DNA from: Flavobacteriaceae bacterium
GTDB taxonomy: Bacteria > Bacteroidota > Bacteroidia > Flavobacteriales > Flavobacteriaceae
DNA length: 16,852 bases
Direction: 5' to 3'
Assembly: GCA_027068695.1 (NCBI GenBank)
Contig: JAMOMG010000051.1
Location: 1-16,852, forward strand
Shown: positions 7,060-15,340 of the stretch, piece by piece
Position numbering within the stretch: position 1 is the first letter of the stretch
Layout: every line of letters begins with the position of its first letter
The notes under the pieces: model-generated
What the model saw: only the letters and a program-made list of their open reading frames with translations
What the model was told of the DNA's origin: nothing
Database searches by the model: none
Translations under genes and position numbers: made by a program

Positions 7060-7854
7060 ATGTCTCTAAAAAAAGAAATAATACATAAGATTATACTCAA
7101 TAAAAATAGACCTCATTTAAATTTCAGTCTAAAATATAAAACTGAGAAATTTACAAATAACCTGTTTTACACACTCTTTGATGCTGAAGCCTGTACTACA
7201 AACAATATTGAGAAATTAGAAAATAATTTTGAAGAAATTTACAAACTTGCATGCCAAAATAATGGCTGTTCATACCAACCTATTTGGAATAATTTTTTAA
7301 ATAAACTACCTGCAATTTTAGAAAATTTACATTTAGATGCTCAGGAATTAGTTAATAATGATCCTGCTGCAAAAACAATAAAAGAAGTTTACCTCGCATA
7401 CCCAGGGTTTTATGCAATCGCTATTTATAGATTTAGTCATGAATTATTATTATTAAACACACCTCTCATTCCTAGATTAATGAGTGAATATGCCCATGGA
7501 AAAACAGGAACAGATATTCATCCCGGAGCAACTATTGGTAAATCCTTTTTTATTGATCACGCTACTGGTACGGTAATTGGAGAAACCTGTATTATCAAAA
7601 ACCACGTAAAAATTTATCAAGGAGTAACTTTGGGAGCTTTACAAGTTGAAAAGAATATGAAAAACACAAAACGGCATCCTACGGTAGAAGATAACGTTAC
7701 CATTTATGCTAATGCAACTATATTAGGAGGTGATACAATTATAGGTGAAAACACTACAATTGGTGGTAATGTTTGGTTAACAAAATCTGTCCCTAAAAAC
7801 TCATTAGTATATCATACGACTGAAACTAAGCTAAAACCTAAATTTAAATTGTGA
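7060..7854 (+). CDS. cysE: Serine O-acetyltransferase CysE
   Basis: Acetylates L-serine with acetyl-CoA to O-acetylserine, the substrate for cysteine synthesis; cytoplasmic hexapeptide-repeat enzyme. The 264-residue product has an N-terminal helical domain (about 30-145) containing DPAAKTIKEVYLAYPGFYAI (101-120), then a left-handed beta-helix with DIHPGATIG (152-160), IDHATGTVIGE (165-175) and YQGVTLGA (186-193). Asp152 and His167 match the catalytic Asp/His pair of E. coli and Haemophilus CysE (same 15-residue spacing). I chose ATG 7060; an upstream in-frame ATG at 6982 would add 26 residues that overlap the nitroreductase and look unlike the family. The product lacks the long C-terminal tail used by some CysE proteins to bind cysteine synthase, ending LKPKFKL. 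Its TGA overlaps the GTG start of cysM, implying translational coupling. Confidence 0.93.
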   Translation: MSLKKEIIHKIILNKNRPHLNFSLKYKTEKFTNNLFYTLFDAEACTTNNIEKLENNFEEIYKLACQNNGCSYQPIWNNFLNKLPAILENLHLDAQELVNNDPAAKTIKEVYLAYPGFYAIAIYRFSHELLLLNTPLIPRLMSEYAHGKTGTDIHPGATIGKSFFIDHATGTVIGETCIIKNHVKIYQGVTLGALQVEKNMKNTKRHPTVEDNVTIYANATILGGDTIIGENTTIGGNVWLTKSVPKNSLVYHTTETKLKPKFKL

Positions 7855-8738
7855 AGAGTAAGTATATTTTTGATTTTATAGGAAACACTCCATTAATAAA
7901 AGTTCAACATTTATTAAGCAATAAAAACGTTTCATTATTTCTTAAACTAGAAGGAAATAACCCTGCTGGAAGTGTGAAAGATAGAGCTGCATTTAATATG
8001 ATTTCTGCTGCTTTTGAGCGAAAGGAAATAAAAAAAGGAGATTATTTAATTGAGGCAACAAGTGGGAATACGGGTATTGCACTAGCTATGATTGCCCAAC
8101 AATTTGATATAAATATAGAACTAGTTATGCCCGAAAACTCAACCATAGAACGTGTACAAACAATGCAAGCTTATGGTGCTAAAGTGACATTAACACCCTC
8201 TGAGAAAGGTATTGAAGGCTCTAGAGAATATGCTGAAAAACAAGTTTTGGAAAAAGGGTATTATATGCTTGATCAATTTGCAAATAATGACAATTGGAAA
8301 GCACATTACAAAACTACTGGTCCTGAGATTTGGAACGATACTTTAGGAGAAATAACACATTTTATTTCTGCAATGGGTACTACAGGCACTATTATGGGGG
8401 TCTCAACTTATTTAAAAGAAAAAAATCCGAATATTCAAATTATTGGAGCACAACCCACAGATAATTCTAAAATTCCTGGTATTAGAAAGTGGTCAAAAGA
8501 ATTTCTCCCCAAGATATTCGATCCTAAAAAAGTAGATGCAATTATAGAAGTTAGTGAAGAAGATGCTAAAAAAATGACTAAAAAATTAGCAAAAGAAGAA
8601 GGCATTTTTTCTGGGATGAGTGGAGGTGGCGCTGTTGTTGCTTCCTTAAAATTAGCCAAAAAATTAACTAAAGGCACCATAGTAACCATTATACCTGATA
8701 GAGGAGATCGTTATTTATCTTCTAATTTATTTGACTAA
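7851..8738 (+). CDS. cysM: Cysteine synthase (O-acetylserine sulfhydrylase, CysM type)
   Basis: PLP enzyme joining O-acetylserine with sulfide (or thiosulfate in B-type enzymes) to make cysteine. The 295-residue product has the PLP lysine Lys43 in NPAGSVKDRAA (37-47), the substrate loop EATSGNTGIA (69-78), the PLP phosphate loop GTTGT and the C-terminal PDRGDRYLS. LDQFANNDNWKAHYKTTGPE resembles the CysM (B isozyme) version of this segment better than CysK. The start is GTG 7851 within a GTGA overlap with the cysE stop. No ATG lies near the N-terminus, and the KYIFDFIGNTPL beginning fits the family, so this start is firm. With cysE it forms a complete serine-to-cysteine module. No convincing terminator follows. 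Confidence 0.93.
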   Translation: MKSKYIFDFIGNTPLIKVQHLLSNKNVSLFLKLEGNNPAGSVKDRAAFNMISAAFERKEIKKGDYLIEATSGNTGIALAMIAQQFDINIELVMPENSTIERVQTMQAYGAKVTLTPSEKGIEGSREYAEKQVLEKGYYMLDQFANNDNWKAHYKTTGPEIWNDTLGEITHFISAMGTTGTIMGVSTYLKEKNPNIQIIGAQPTDNSKIPGIRKWSKEFLPKIFDPKKVDAIIEVSEEDAKKMTKKLAKEEGIFSGMSGGGAVVASLKLAKKLTKGTIVTIIPDRGDRYLSSNLFD

Positions 8739-8747
8739 AACATTCTG

Positions 8748-8780
8748 GTAGTTAACTACATTTAAGATTGTATGTCAATC
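8748..8780 (+). promoter_or_regulatory. Palindromic operator candidates before the aminotransferase
   Basis: A perfect 12-bp palindrome GTAGTTAACTAC (8748-8759) is followed by the inverted repeat GATTG-N5-CAATC (8766-8780), which covers the -33 element of the promoter below. Two symmetric sites at a promoter suggest binding of a dimeric regulator, but neither matches an operator that I recognise. Confidence 0.3.
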
Positions 8781-8798
8781 GCTTTTATTGTATTTTTG
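8768..8798 (+). promoter_or_regulatory. Bacteroidota-type promoter of the aminotransferase-galE unit
   Basis: TTG (8768-8770), 20 bases, then TATTTTTG (8791-8798) fits the Bacteroidota housekeeping promoter (TTG, about 20 bases, TAnnTTTG). Transcription would start about 5-8 bases later, leaving a 5' leader near 20 bases before ATG 8825. Confidence 0.6.
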
Positions 8799-8824
8799 TA
8801 AGCTAGATTACTTAATCACTAAGC

Positions 8825-9955
8825 ATGAAAAAAATACAAATGGTTGATCTACAAGGTCAATATCAAAAAATAAAAAATCAAGTAGATTCAAAATTACAAG
8901 ACGTTTTAAATTCATCTGCATATATAAATGGACCTGAAGTTCATAGTTTTCAAAAAGAATTAGAAAATTATTTAAATGTAAAACATGTAATTCCGTGTGC
9001 AAACGGTACAGATGCACTACAAATAGCAATGATGGGTTTAGGGTTAAAACCTGGAGATGAAGTTATTACAGCTGATTTTACATTTGCAGCAACTGTTGAA
9101 GTTATAGCCCTATTACATTTAACACCTGTACTAGTAGATGTTGAAAAAGATACATTTAATATTAATATTGAATCACTAAAAAAAGCAATTACTCCTAAAA
9201 CTAAAGCTATTGTTCCTGTTCATTTATTTGGACAATGTGCCAATATGGAAGCTGTTTTAGAAGTAGCTAAAGAATTTAACTTATTTGTAATTGAAGATAC
9301 AGCACAAGCAATTGGTGCAGATTACACCTTTAAAGATGGATTAAAAAAGAAAGCCGGTACCATTGGGAATGTTGGTACTACTTCATTTTTTCCTTCAAAA
9401 AATTTAGGTTGCTACGGTGATGGAGGAGCTATTTTTACAAATGATGATGAATTGGCACACACACTTAGAGGAATAGTAAATCACGGAATGTATAAACGTT
9501 ATTACCATGATGTTGTTGGTGTAAATTCTCGTTTAGACAGTCTCCAAGCAGCTGTTTTACGTATAAAACTACCTCTTTTAAATAGCTATTGTGATGCTAG
9601 AAGAAAAGCTGCTGAATATTATACAAAAGCATTTTCTGCAGCTGAAAATATTACAACACCTGTAATTAGTAATTTTACTACTCATGTATTCCATCAATAT
9701 ACAATTCAAGTAAAAAATGTAGATAGAAATGCACTACATCAACATTTATTAGATAGTGGAATTCCAAATGCTATTTATTATCCAGTACCATTACACAGCC
9801 AAAAAGCGTATATGGACACACGTTACAAGGAAGATGACTTTAAAGTTACTAACGAGCTAATAAATACTGTTTTATCTTTACCTATGCATACAGAATTAGA
9901 TAACGAACAACTAGATTTTATTACGTCAACCGTACTAAATTTCATAAAAAACTAA
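8825..9955 (+). CDS. Sugar aminotransferase, DegT/DnrJ/EryC1/StrS family (WbpE-like)
   Basis: PLP-dependent transamination of a nucleotide-linked keto sugar, a step towards amino sugars of surface polysaccharide. The 376-residue product has ANGTDALQIAMMGLGLKPGD (59-78), TFAATVEVI (86-94), EDTAQAIGA (157-165) with PLP-contacting Asp158, and SFFPSKNLGCYGDGGA with PLP lysine Lys192. NHGMYKRYYHDVVGVNSRLD and YYPVPLHSQ complete the family pattern. It looks closest to WbpE/WlbC-type enzymes acting on UDP-3-keto-GlcNAc uronate, but FdtB- or VioA-like specificity cannot be excluded from sequence alone. The stop TAA shares one base with the galE start (TAATG), so the two are translationally coupled. 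No glycosyltransferase or dehydrogenase partner lies in the window. Confidence 0.88.
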   Translation: MKKIQMVDLQGQYQKIKNQVDSKLQDVLNSSAYINGPEVHSFQKELENYLNVKHVIPCANGTDALQIAMMGLGLKPGDEVITADFTFAATVEVIALLHLTPVLVDVEKDTFNINIESLKKAITPKTKAIVPVHLFGQCANMEAVLEVAKEFNLFVIEDTAQAIGADYTFKDGLKKKAGTIGNVGTTSFFPSKNLGCYGDGGAIFTNDDELAHTLRGIVNHGMYKRYYHDVVGVNSRLDSLQAAVLRIKLPLLNSYCDARRKAAEYYTKAFSAAENITTPVISNFTTHVFHQYTIQVKNVDRNALHQHLLDSGIPNAIYYPVPLHSQKAYMDTRYKEDDFKVTNELINTVLSLPMHTELDNEQLDFITSTVLNFIKN

Positions 9956-10965
9956 TGAAGAAAATTTTAGTAACAGGAGGCTTAGGTTTTATTGGTTCAC
10001 ACACTGTTGTTGAGCTTCAAAATGAAGGCTTTGATGTACTAATAATTGATAACTTATCAAATTCAACTATAGATGTACTTGATAAAATTACTTCTATAAC
10101 AACTCAAAAACCTAAGTACTTTAATATTGACCTAAAAAGTAAAAGTGCTGTTCAACATTTTTTTAAAGAAAATAAAGTGGATGGTGTTATTCATTTTGCA
10201 GCCTCTAAAGCTGTTGGAGAAAGTGTTGAAAAGCCACTAGAGTATTATGAAAATAATATTTGCTCATTGATTTATTTATTACAAGAAATGAGAGCTAATA
10301 AAGTAGTTAATTTTATTTTCAGCTCATCTTGTACTGTCTATGGTCAGGCAGATGAGCTTCCTATTACTGAAAATGCACCTATTAAACCTGCAGAATCTCC
10401 TTATGGAAACACAAAACAAATTGGAGAAGAAATTATAAAAGATACTTCAAAAATTTCAGACATAAAGGCAATTGCTTTACGTTATTTTAACCCTATTGGA
10501 GCTCATGAATCAGCAAAAATTGGAGAGTTACCAATTGGTGTTCCTCAAAATTTAATTCCATTTGTAACACAAACCGCCGCAGGTATTCGCAAAGAATTAG
10601 CTGTTTTTGGAAGTGATTATAATACCCCTGACGGAACTGCTATTCGTGATTACATTCACGTTGTAGATTTAGCAAAAGCTCATATTGTTGCACTAAGAAG
10701 ATTACTTGAAAATAACAATAAATCTTCTTTTGAAGTTTTTAATATTGGTACAGGCAAAGGAAATTCAGTGCTTGAAGTTATTCAATCTTTTGAAAAAGTT
10801 ACTGGTAAAAAGTTAAATTATAAAATAGTTAACCGTAGAGAAGGCGATATAACTGCTGCTTATGCAGATACAACTATTGCAAACAATGAATTAGGTTGGA
10901 AAGCTAAATCCACTTTAGATGAAGCCTTACTGTCTGCTTGGAAATGGCAAAAAACATTAAAGTAA
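9955..10965 (+). CDS. galE: UDP-glucose 4-epimerase GalE
   Basis: Interconverts UDP-glucose and UDP-galactose (and possibly the N-acetyl forms) with tightly bound NAD; extended short-chain dehydrogenase fold. The 336-residue product has the Rossmann motif VTGGLGFIGSH (6-16), FAASKAVGESV (81-91), the catalytic Ser in SSSCTVYG (Ser125 by alignment), and the Tyr150-x3-Lys154 pair in YGNTK. It continues with RYFNPIGAH and a C-terminal substrate region containing RDYIHVVDLAKAH. Length and motifs match bacterial GalE throughout. It follows the aminotransferase with a one-base overlap and is followed by a strong terminator, so the two form a closed bicistronic unit. Whether it epimerises GlcNAc as well cannot be settled here. 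Confidence 0.95.
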   Translation: MKKILVTGGLGFIGSHTVVELQNEGFDVLIIDNLSNSTIDVLDKITSITTQKPKYFNIDLKSKSAVQHFFKENKVDGVIHFAASKAVGESVEKPLEYYENNICSLIYLLQEMRANKVVNFIFSSSCTVYGQADELPITENAPIKPAESPYGNTKQIGEEIIKDTSKISDIKAIALRYFNPIGAHESAKIGELPIGVPQNLIPFVTQTAAGIRKELAVFGSDYNTPDGTAIRDYIHVVDLAKAHIVALRRLLENNNKSSFEVFNIGTGKGNSVLEVIQSFEKVTGKKLNYKIVNRREGDITAAYADTTIANNELGWKAKSTLDEALLSAWKWQKTLK

Positions 10966-10993
10966 GTAGTACTTTTCAAAATTTGTTAAGAAC

Positions 10994-11036
10994 AAAAAAG
11001 TCATTTTAAAGAAATATTAAAATGACTTTTTTAATT
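10994..11036. terminator. Bidirectional terminator between galE and fabD
   Basis: AAAAAAGTCATTTTAA (10994-11009) and TTAAAATGACTTTTTT (11017-11032) form a perfect 16-bp inverted repeat with a 7-base loop. The A-run on one side and T-run on the other let it end transcripts from both convergent genes. Confidence 0.9.
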
Positions 11037-11048
11037 ATAAGTTGTTAT

Positions 11049-11930
11049 CTAAACAGTAGCACCACTTGCTGTCACACTTCTATCTATTTTTCGCATTAAA
11101 CCTTGTAAAACTTTTCCAGGTCCAACTTCAATAAATTCTGTACCTCCATCTGTAATCATTTGTTGAATGGACTGTGTCCAACGAACAGGTGATGTTAATT
11201 GCTTCATCAAATTCTCTTTAATCTCATCAGGGTTTAGAACTGCTTTTGCCACTACATTTTGATACACAGGGCATATTGGCTCTCCAAATGTTGTATTCTT
11301 AATAGCTTCAGCTAATTCTTCTCTTGCAGGTTCCATTAACGGCGAATGAAAAGCACCTCCAACTGGCAATTTTAAGGCACGTCTAGCTCCTTTTTCAGTT
11401 AAAAGTTCACATGCTTTATCTATTGCTGTAATTTCTCCTGAAATGACTAGTTGACCTGGACAATTATAATTTGCTGCTACCACAACCCCATCAACGCTAG
11501 CACAAGTTTCTTCTACCACTAAATCATCTAACCCTAAAACTGCAGCCATTGTAGATTCTTGTATTTCACAAGCCTTTTGCATTGCCAAAGCTCTTTGGGA
11601 TACTAATTTTAATCCATCTTCAAATGTTAAAACACCGTTTGCTACCAATGCTGAAAACTCACCCAAAGAGTGACCTGCAACCATTTCTGGTTTAAAATTG
11701 TCACCTAAAATTTTCGCCAATATTGTAGAATGTAAAAAAATAGCTGGCTGAGTAACTTTTGTTTGCTTTAATTCTTCAGCCGTTCCTTCAAACATAATAT
11801 CTGTAATTGAAAATCCTAAAATTTTATTGGCCTTTTCAAAAAGCTCTTGAGCTTCTGGAAATTTTTCATATAAATCTACTCCCATTCCTGAAAATTGAGC
11901 TCCTTGACCTGGAAAAATATACGCTTTCAT
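11049..11930 (-). CDS. fabD: Malonyl-CoA:ACP transacylase FabD
   Basis: Transfers malonyl from CoA to acyl carrier protein, supplying the extender unit of type II fatty-acid synthesis; cytoplasmic. The 293-residue product has FPGQGAQFSGMG (6-17) with oxyanion residues, the nucleophile Ser88 in GHSLGE (86-91), Arg113 (malonate carboxylate binding by family alignment) in SQRALAMQ, the catalytic His195 in GGAFHSPLM, and VGPGKVLQGL near the end. Full family length. ATG 11930-11928 gives the canonical N-terminus MKAYIFPGQG. The gene stands alone relative to other fab genes here. It follows the DUF2797 gene by 43 bases on the same strand and may be co-transcribed with it. Confidence 0.96.
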   Translation of the reverse strand: MKAYIFPGQGAQFSGMGVDLYEKFPEAQELFEKANKILGFSITDIMFEGTAEELKQTKVTQPAIFLHSTILAKILGDNFKPEMVAGHSLGEFSALVANGVLTFEDGLKLVSQRALAMQKACEIQESTMAAVLGLDDLVVEETCASVDGVVVAANYNCPGQLVISGEITAIDKACELLTEKGARRALKLPVGGAFHSPLMEPAREELAEAIKNTTFGEPICPVYQNVVAKAVLNPDEIKENLMKQLTSPVRWTQSIQQMITDGGTEFIEVGPGKVLQGLMRKIDRSVTASGATV

Positions 11931-11973
11931 TTATTTTATTTTTTAATTTATTTAAAGAGCGTAAAAATAAGAA

Positions 11974-12771
11974 TTATTTCACTTCTATTATCACTTTATA
12001 GCCTTCACTATTTCTAATATTGAAAACGGTGTTATCTTCAAACAATAAATACTGTCCTTTTACCCCTATTAATTTACCTGAATAATTAGGTGTTTTTTCT
12101 AGGTTTAACGATTTAACTTTTATTGGGTATTGAAGAACTGGATACTTAATTTCGGTAATTTTCCCATTATTTTCCAAAAAATAAGGTTGTGCTTCATTGG
12201 GGATAAATACTTTTAATTTTTCTCTCTCTTCAATTAAATCAAGGTCTAAGATTTCATTTTTTAACATTTTTTGCCAATTCGTTTTATCAGCAACATGTTC
12301 TTTTAAAGCAACTTCTGTTATTCCAGCTAAATACCTGTTTGGAACCTCAACAATTTCTATGGCTTTTGTAGCTCCTTGATCAATCCAGCGAGTTGGTATT
12401 TGCGTTTTACGAGTTACTCCAACTTTTACATTGCTTGATAAGGCTAAATAAACAATATGTGGCTTTAACTGAACCTGTTTTTCATACGTTAAATCACGAT
12501 CCTCAATTCCTAAATGTGCTGTACTTAATTCAGGCCTCATCACCCAATCACCAACAGCTGCACTTTTATAAAAACATTCATAACAAAGCCCTTGCCTAAA
12601 TATTTTTTTTTCTTTTTGACAACTTAAACATTGATAACCTTCAAAACTAATTCCAATTTTTCTGTTTAGTAATTGATTTAAGTTTAGAAAATCATTTTTA
12701 ACATCTAAATAATAATGTACCACATCATTTAACTCTGTCATCATTTTTTTTAATACAGCTTGGTATTGCAT
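11974..12771 (-). CDS. DUF2797-type protein with zinc-ribbon and GIY-YIG-like segment
   Basis: Function unknown. The 265-residue product contains two Cys pairs, Cys48-x2-Cys51 and Cys63-x2-Cys66 (CLSC ... CYEC), which look like a zinc-binding knuckle. Next comes HIVYLALSSNVKVGVTR (about 105-121) and then TRWIDQGATKAIEI, a segment typical of DUF2797 proteins. The order Tyr-x-x-Leu ... Lys-Val-Gly-x-Thr-Arg ... Arg-Trp, followed by a Glu in ITEVALKEHV, recalls the core of GIY-YIG-like nucleases (T5orf172 style). This is a pattern resemblance only, and the canonical GIY tripeptide is not present. No signal peptide or membrane segment. It is divergent from the GH3 gene with 47 bases between starts, and 43 bases before fabD. 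Confidence 0.8.
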   Translation of the reverse strand: MQYQAVLKKMMTELNDVVHYYLDVKNDFLNLNQLLNRKIGISFEGYQCLSCQKEKKIFRQGLCYECFYKSAAVGDWVMRPELSTAHLGIEDRDLTYEKQVQLKPHIVYLALSSNVKVGVTRKTQIPTRWIDQGATKAIEIVEVPNRYLAGITEVALKEHVADKTNWQKMLKNEILDLDLIEEREKLKVFIPNEAQPYFLENNGKITEIKYPVLQYPIKVKSLNLEKTPNYSGKLIGVKGQYLLFEDNTVFNIRNSEGYKVIIEVK

Positions 12772-12818
12772 AGAAAGTTTTTAGTAAATTTAACACGATA
12801 AAGATACTCAATAAAAAA

Positions 12819-14339
12819 ATGCCATATCAAATAGTTAATTCAATAATTTCTTGGTTCTTAAAAAAAAGAAGGCATCAGGTAGAGTTATTTTTAAAATATC
12901 CTGTTGATGTTCAAAACGAGCTTCTTTTTAAGTTACTTCAAACAGCAAAATATACTGAAATTGGCAGACAGTATCATTTTTCAAGTATTAAAACGTATAA
13001 AGAATTTAAAGAAAGAGTACCCATTCAACAGTATGAATCTATTGAGCCACTAATTGAACGTGCCAGAAAAGGAGAACAAAATTTATTTTGGCCAACGCCT
13101 ATTAAATGGTTTGCAAAATCTAGTGGAACAACCAATGCAAAAAGTAAATTTATTCCTGTTAGTGATGAAGCACTAGAAGATTGTCATTTTAAAGCTGGTA
13201 AAGATATGCTTTGTCTTTATTTTAATAACAATCCTGATTCTCAACTTTTTATTGGAAAAGGTTTACGCTTGGGAGGAAGCAGTGCTATTTATGAAGACAA
13301 TAATTCTTATTTTGGTGATTTATCTGCTATTATTATTGAAAACTTACCTTTTTGGGCAGATTTTAGTAGCGCTCCAAAGCAAGAAACTGCTTTAATGAGT
13401 GAATGGGAAAGTAAAATAGAGGCTATTATAGAAGAAACCATAGAAGAAGACCTTACCAGCCTAGTAGGTGTTCCATCTTGGATGTTGGTACTGTTAAACA
13501 AAGTTTTAGAAAAAACAGGTAAGAATAATATTCTTGAGGTTTGGCCAAATTTGGAAGTTTATTTTCATGGAGGTGTTAACTTTAATCCGTATCGGGAACA
13601 GTTTAAAAAAATAATCCCAAAAAAAGATTTTAAATATTATGAAACTTATAACGCTTCTGAAGGCTTTTTTGCTATTCAAGATTTAAATAATTCGTTAGAC
13701 TTATTATTAATGCTTGATTATGGTATTTTTTATGAATTTATTCCAATGAATAAATTTGAAGGTGAAAACTCTGAAGCAATCCCTCTTTCTAAAGTAAAAT
13801 TAAACAAAAATTATGCGCTCGTAATTACTACAAATGGTGGTTTATGGCGTTATTTAATTGGAGATACTATAAAATTCACTTCATTAAACCCTTACCGTAT
13901 TCGAATTACAGGAAGAACCAAGCATTTTATCAATGTTTTTGGTGAAGAATTAATTATTGACAATGCTGAAACTGCCCTAAAGCAAGCATGTTTAAAAACT
14001 GGTGCTGAAATTTGTGAATATACTGTTGCTCCTATATTTATGAATAATGAAAAAAGTGGTGGACATGAATGGATGATTGAATTTAGAAAACACCCTAATA
14101 ATATTAATTTTTTTACTGAAATGTTAGACAATGCTTTAAAAGCAATCAATTCAGATTATGAAGCCAAACGCTATAATAATTTAACTCTCTCTATGCCTAA
14201 AATTAATATTGCCAAACAAGGGCTGTTTTATAATTGGTTAAAACAACAAGGTAAATTAGGTGGACAACATAAAGTACCAAGGTTGTCAAACTCAAGAAAA
14301 TATTTAGAAGAATTGTTAGAATTAATGTATGTAACTTAA
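12819..14339 (+). CDS. GH3-family acyl-adenylating protein
   Basis: Bacterial relative of plant GH3 amidosynthetases, which adenylate a carboxylic acid (for example jasmonate or auxin) and join it to an amino acid; the bacterial substrate is unknown. The 506-residue product has the ATP-binding loop FAKSSGTTNAKSKFIP (98-113), YNASEG (277-282), LWRYLIGDTIKF (342-353) and RITGRTKHFINVFGEELI, the hinge and C-terminal lobe of the ANL superfamily. The first 20 residues (MPYQIVNSIISWFLKKRRHQ) form a short amphipathic start that is not a classical signal peptide. The gene is divergent from the DUF2797 gene, and its TAA overlaps the stop codon of the convergent polyprenyl synthase gene. Unlikely to have a role in auxin; the cellular reaction cannot be told from sequence. 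Confidence 0.88.
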   Translation: MPYQIVNSIISWFLKKRRHQVELFLKYPVDVQNELLFKLLQTAKYTEIGRQYHFSSIKTYKEFKERVPIQQYESIEPLIERARKGEQNLFWPTPIKWFAKSSGTTNAKSKFIPVSDEALEDCHFKAGKDMLCLYFNNNPDSQLFIGKGLRLGGSSAIYEDNNSYFGDLSAIIIENLPFWADFSSAPKQETALMSEWESKIEAIIEETIEEDLTSLVGVPSWMLVLLNKVLEKTGKNNILEVWPNLEVYFHGGVNFNPYREQFKKIIPKKDFKYYETYNASEGFFAIQDLNNSLDLLLMLDYGIFYEFIPMNKFEGENSEAIPLSKVKLNKNYALVITTNGGLWRYLIGDTIKFTSLNPYRIRITGRTKHFINVFGEELIIDNAETALKQACLKTGAEICEYTVAPIFMNNEKSGGHEWMIEFRKHPNNINFFTEMLDNALKAINSDYEAKRYNNLTLSMPKINIAKQGLFYNWLKQQGKLGGQHKVPRLSNSRKYLEELLELMYVT

Positions 14340-15313
14340 ATTTTTCGTTCAATTACATAGTTAACCATCATTAATAGGGAGTCTTTGTATATAGATTTAG
14401 GATAAGTTTCTAAAATTTGCAATGCTTTAGATTGGTATTCTTGCATTTTAGTTATTGTATATTCAATACCCCCATTTTCTTTTACAAAAGTAATAACTTC
14501 TTTCACTCTTTTTTTATCTTTATTATGGTTTTTAACAGAGTTAACTAACCATTTTTTTTCTTTTTCAGAACAATTATTTAAGGTGTAAATTAATGGAAGT
14601 GTCATCTTCTGTTCCTTAATATCAATCCCTGTTGGCTTACCAATTTTTGCATCAGTATAATCAAATAAATCATCTTTTATTTGAAATGCAGTTCCTATTA
14701 ATTCACCAAATAAACGCATTTTTTCAATTTCTTCCTTATCACTTCCAACAGAAGCCGCCCCAATACCACAACATGCAGCAATTAGCGTTGCTGTTTTTTG
14801 GCGAATAATTTCAAAATATACTTCTTCAGTTATATTTAACTTCCTGGCTTTTTCAATTTGTAGTAATTCTCCTTCAGTCATATCTTTCAATGAAACTGAT
14901 ATTAATTTTAACAAATCAAAATCATCATTATCAATAGAGAGTAATAAACTCTTAGAAAATAAATAATCTCCAACCAAAACGGCTATTTTATTTTTCCATA
15001 GAGCATTAATAGAGAAAAAACCTCTTCTTCTATTACTTTCATCAACAACATCATCATGAACTAACGACCCGGTATGAATTAACTCAATTAATGACGCTCC
15101 ACGATAAGTTCGCTCACTAAAATTACCATTAGAAACCATTTTAGCTACTAAAAAAACAAACATAGGCCTCATTTGTTTTCCTTTACGTCTAACAATATAA
15201 TGGGTAATTCTATTAAGTAACGGAACTCTTGTAGCCATAGCTTCTCTGAACTTACTCTCAAAGAGTTCCATTTCTTGAAGTATGGGTTGTTTTATTTGTT
15301 CTACTAGCTTCAT
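14336..15313 (-). CDS. Long-chain polyprenyl diphosphate synthase
   Basis: Trans-prenyltransferase that lengthens allylic diphosphates with isopentenyl diphosphate, most likely making the menaquinone side chain. The 325-residue product has GKQMRP (45-50), the first Asp-rich motif DDVVDESNRRRG (87-98) with Asp87, Asp88 and Asp91, and the second DDLFD (214-218). Gly82 and Ser83, the positions 5 and 4 before the first motif where bulky residues would limit chain length, are small, which favours a long product. It could be called IspB/HepT/SdsA-like; the exact length (hexaprenyl is usual for flavobacterial MK-6) is inference. It follows rlmN by 27 bases and ends in a 3-base overlap with the convergent GH3 stop codon. 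Confidence 0.93.
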   Translation of the reverse strand: MKLVEQIKQPILQEMELFESKFREAMATRVPLLNRITHYIVRRKGKQMRPMFVFLVAKMVSNGNFSERTYRGASLIELIHTGSLVHDDVVDESNRRRGFFSINALWKNKIAVLVGDYLFSKSLLLSIDNDDFDLLKLISVSLKDMTEGELLQIEKARKLNITEEVYFEIIRQKTATLIAACCGIGAASVGSDKEEIEKMRLFGELIGTAFQIKDDLFDYTDAKIGKPTGIDIKEQKMTLPLIYTLNNCSEKEKKWLVNSVKNHNKDKKRVKEVITFVKENGGIEYTITKMQEYQSKALQILETYPKSIYKDSLLMMVNYVIERKI

Positions 15314-15340
15314 TAAGAAATCAAAAATAAGAAAAATAGT

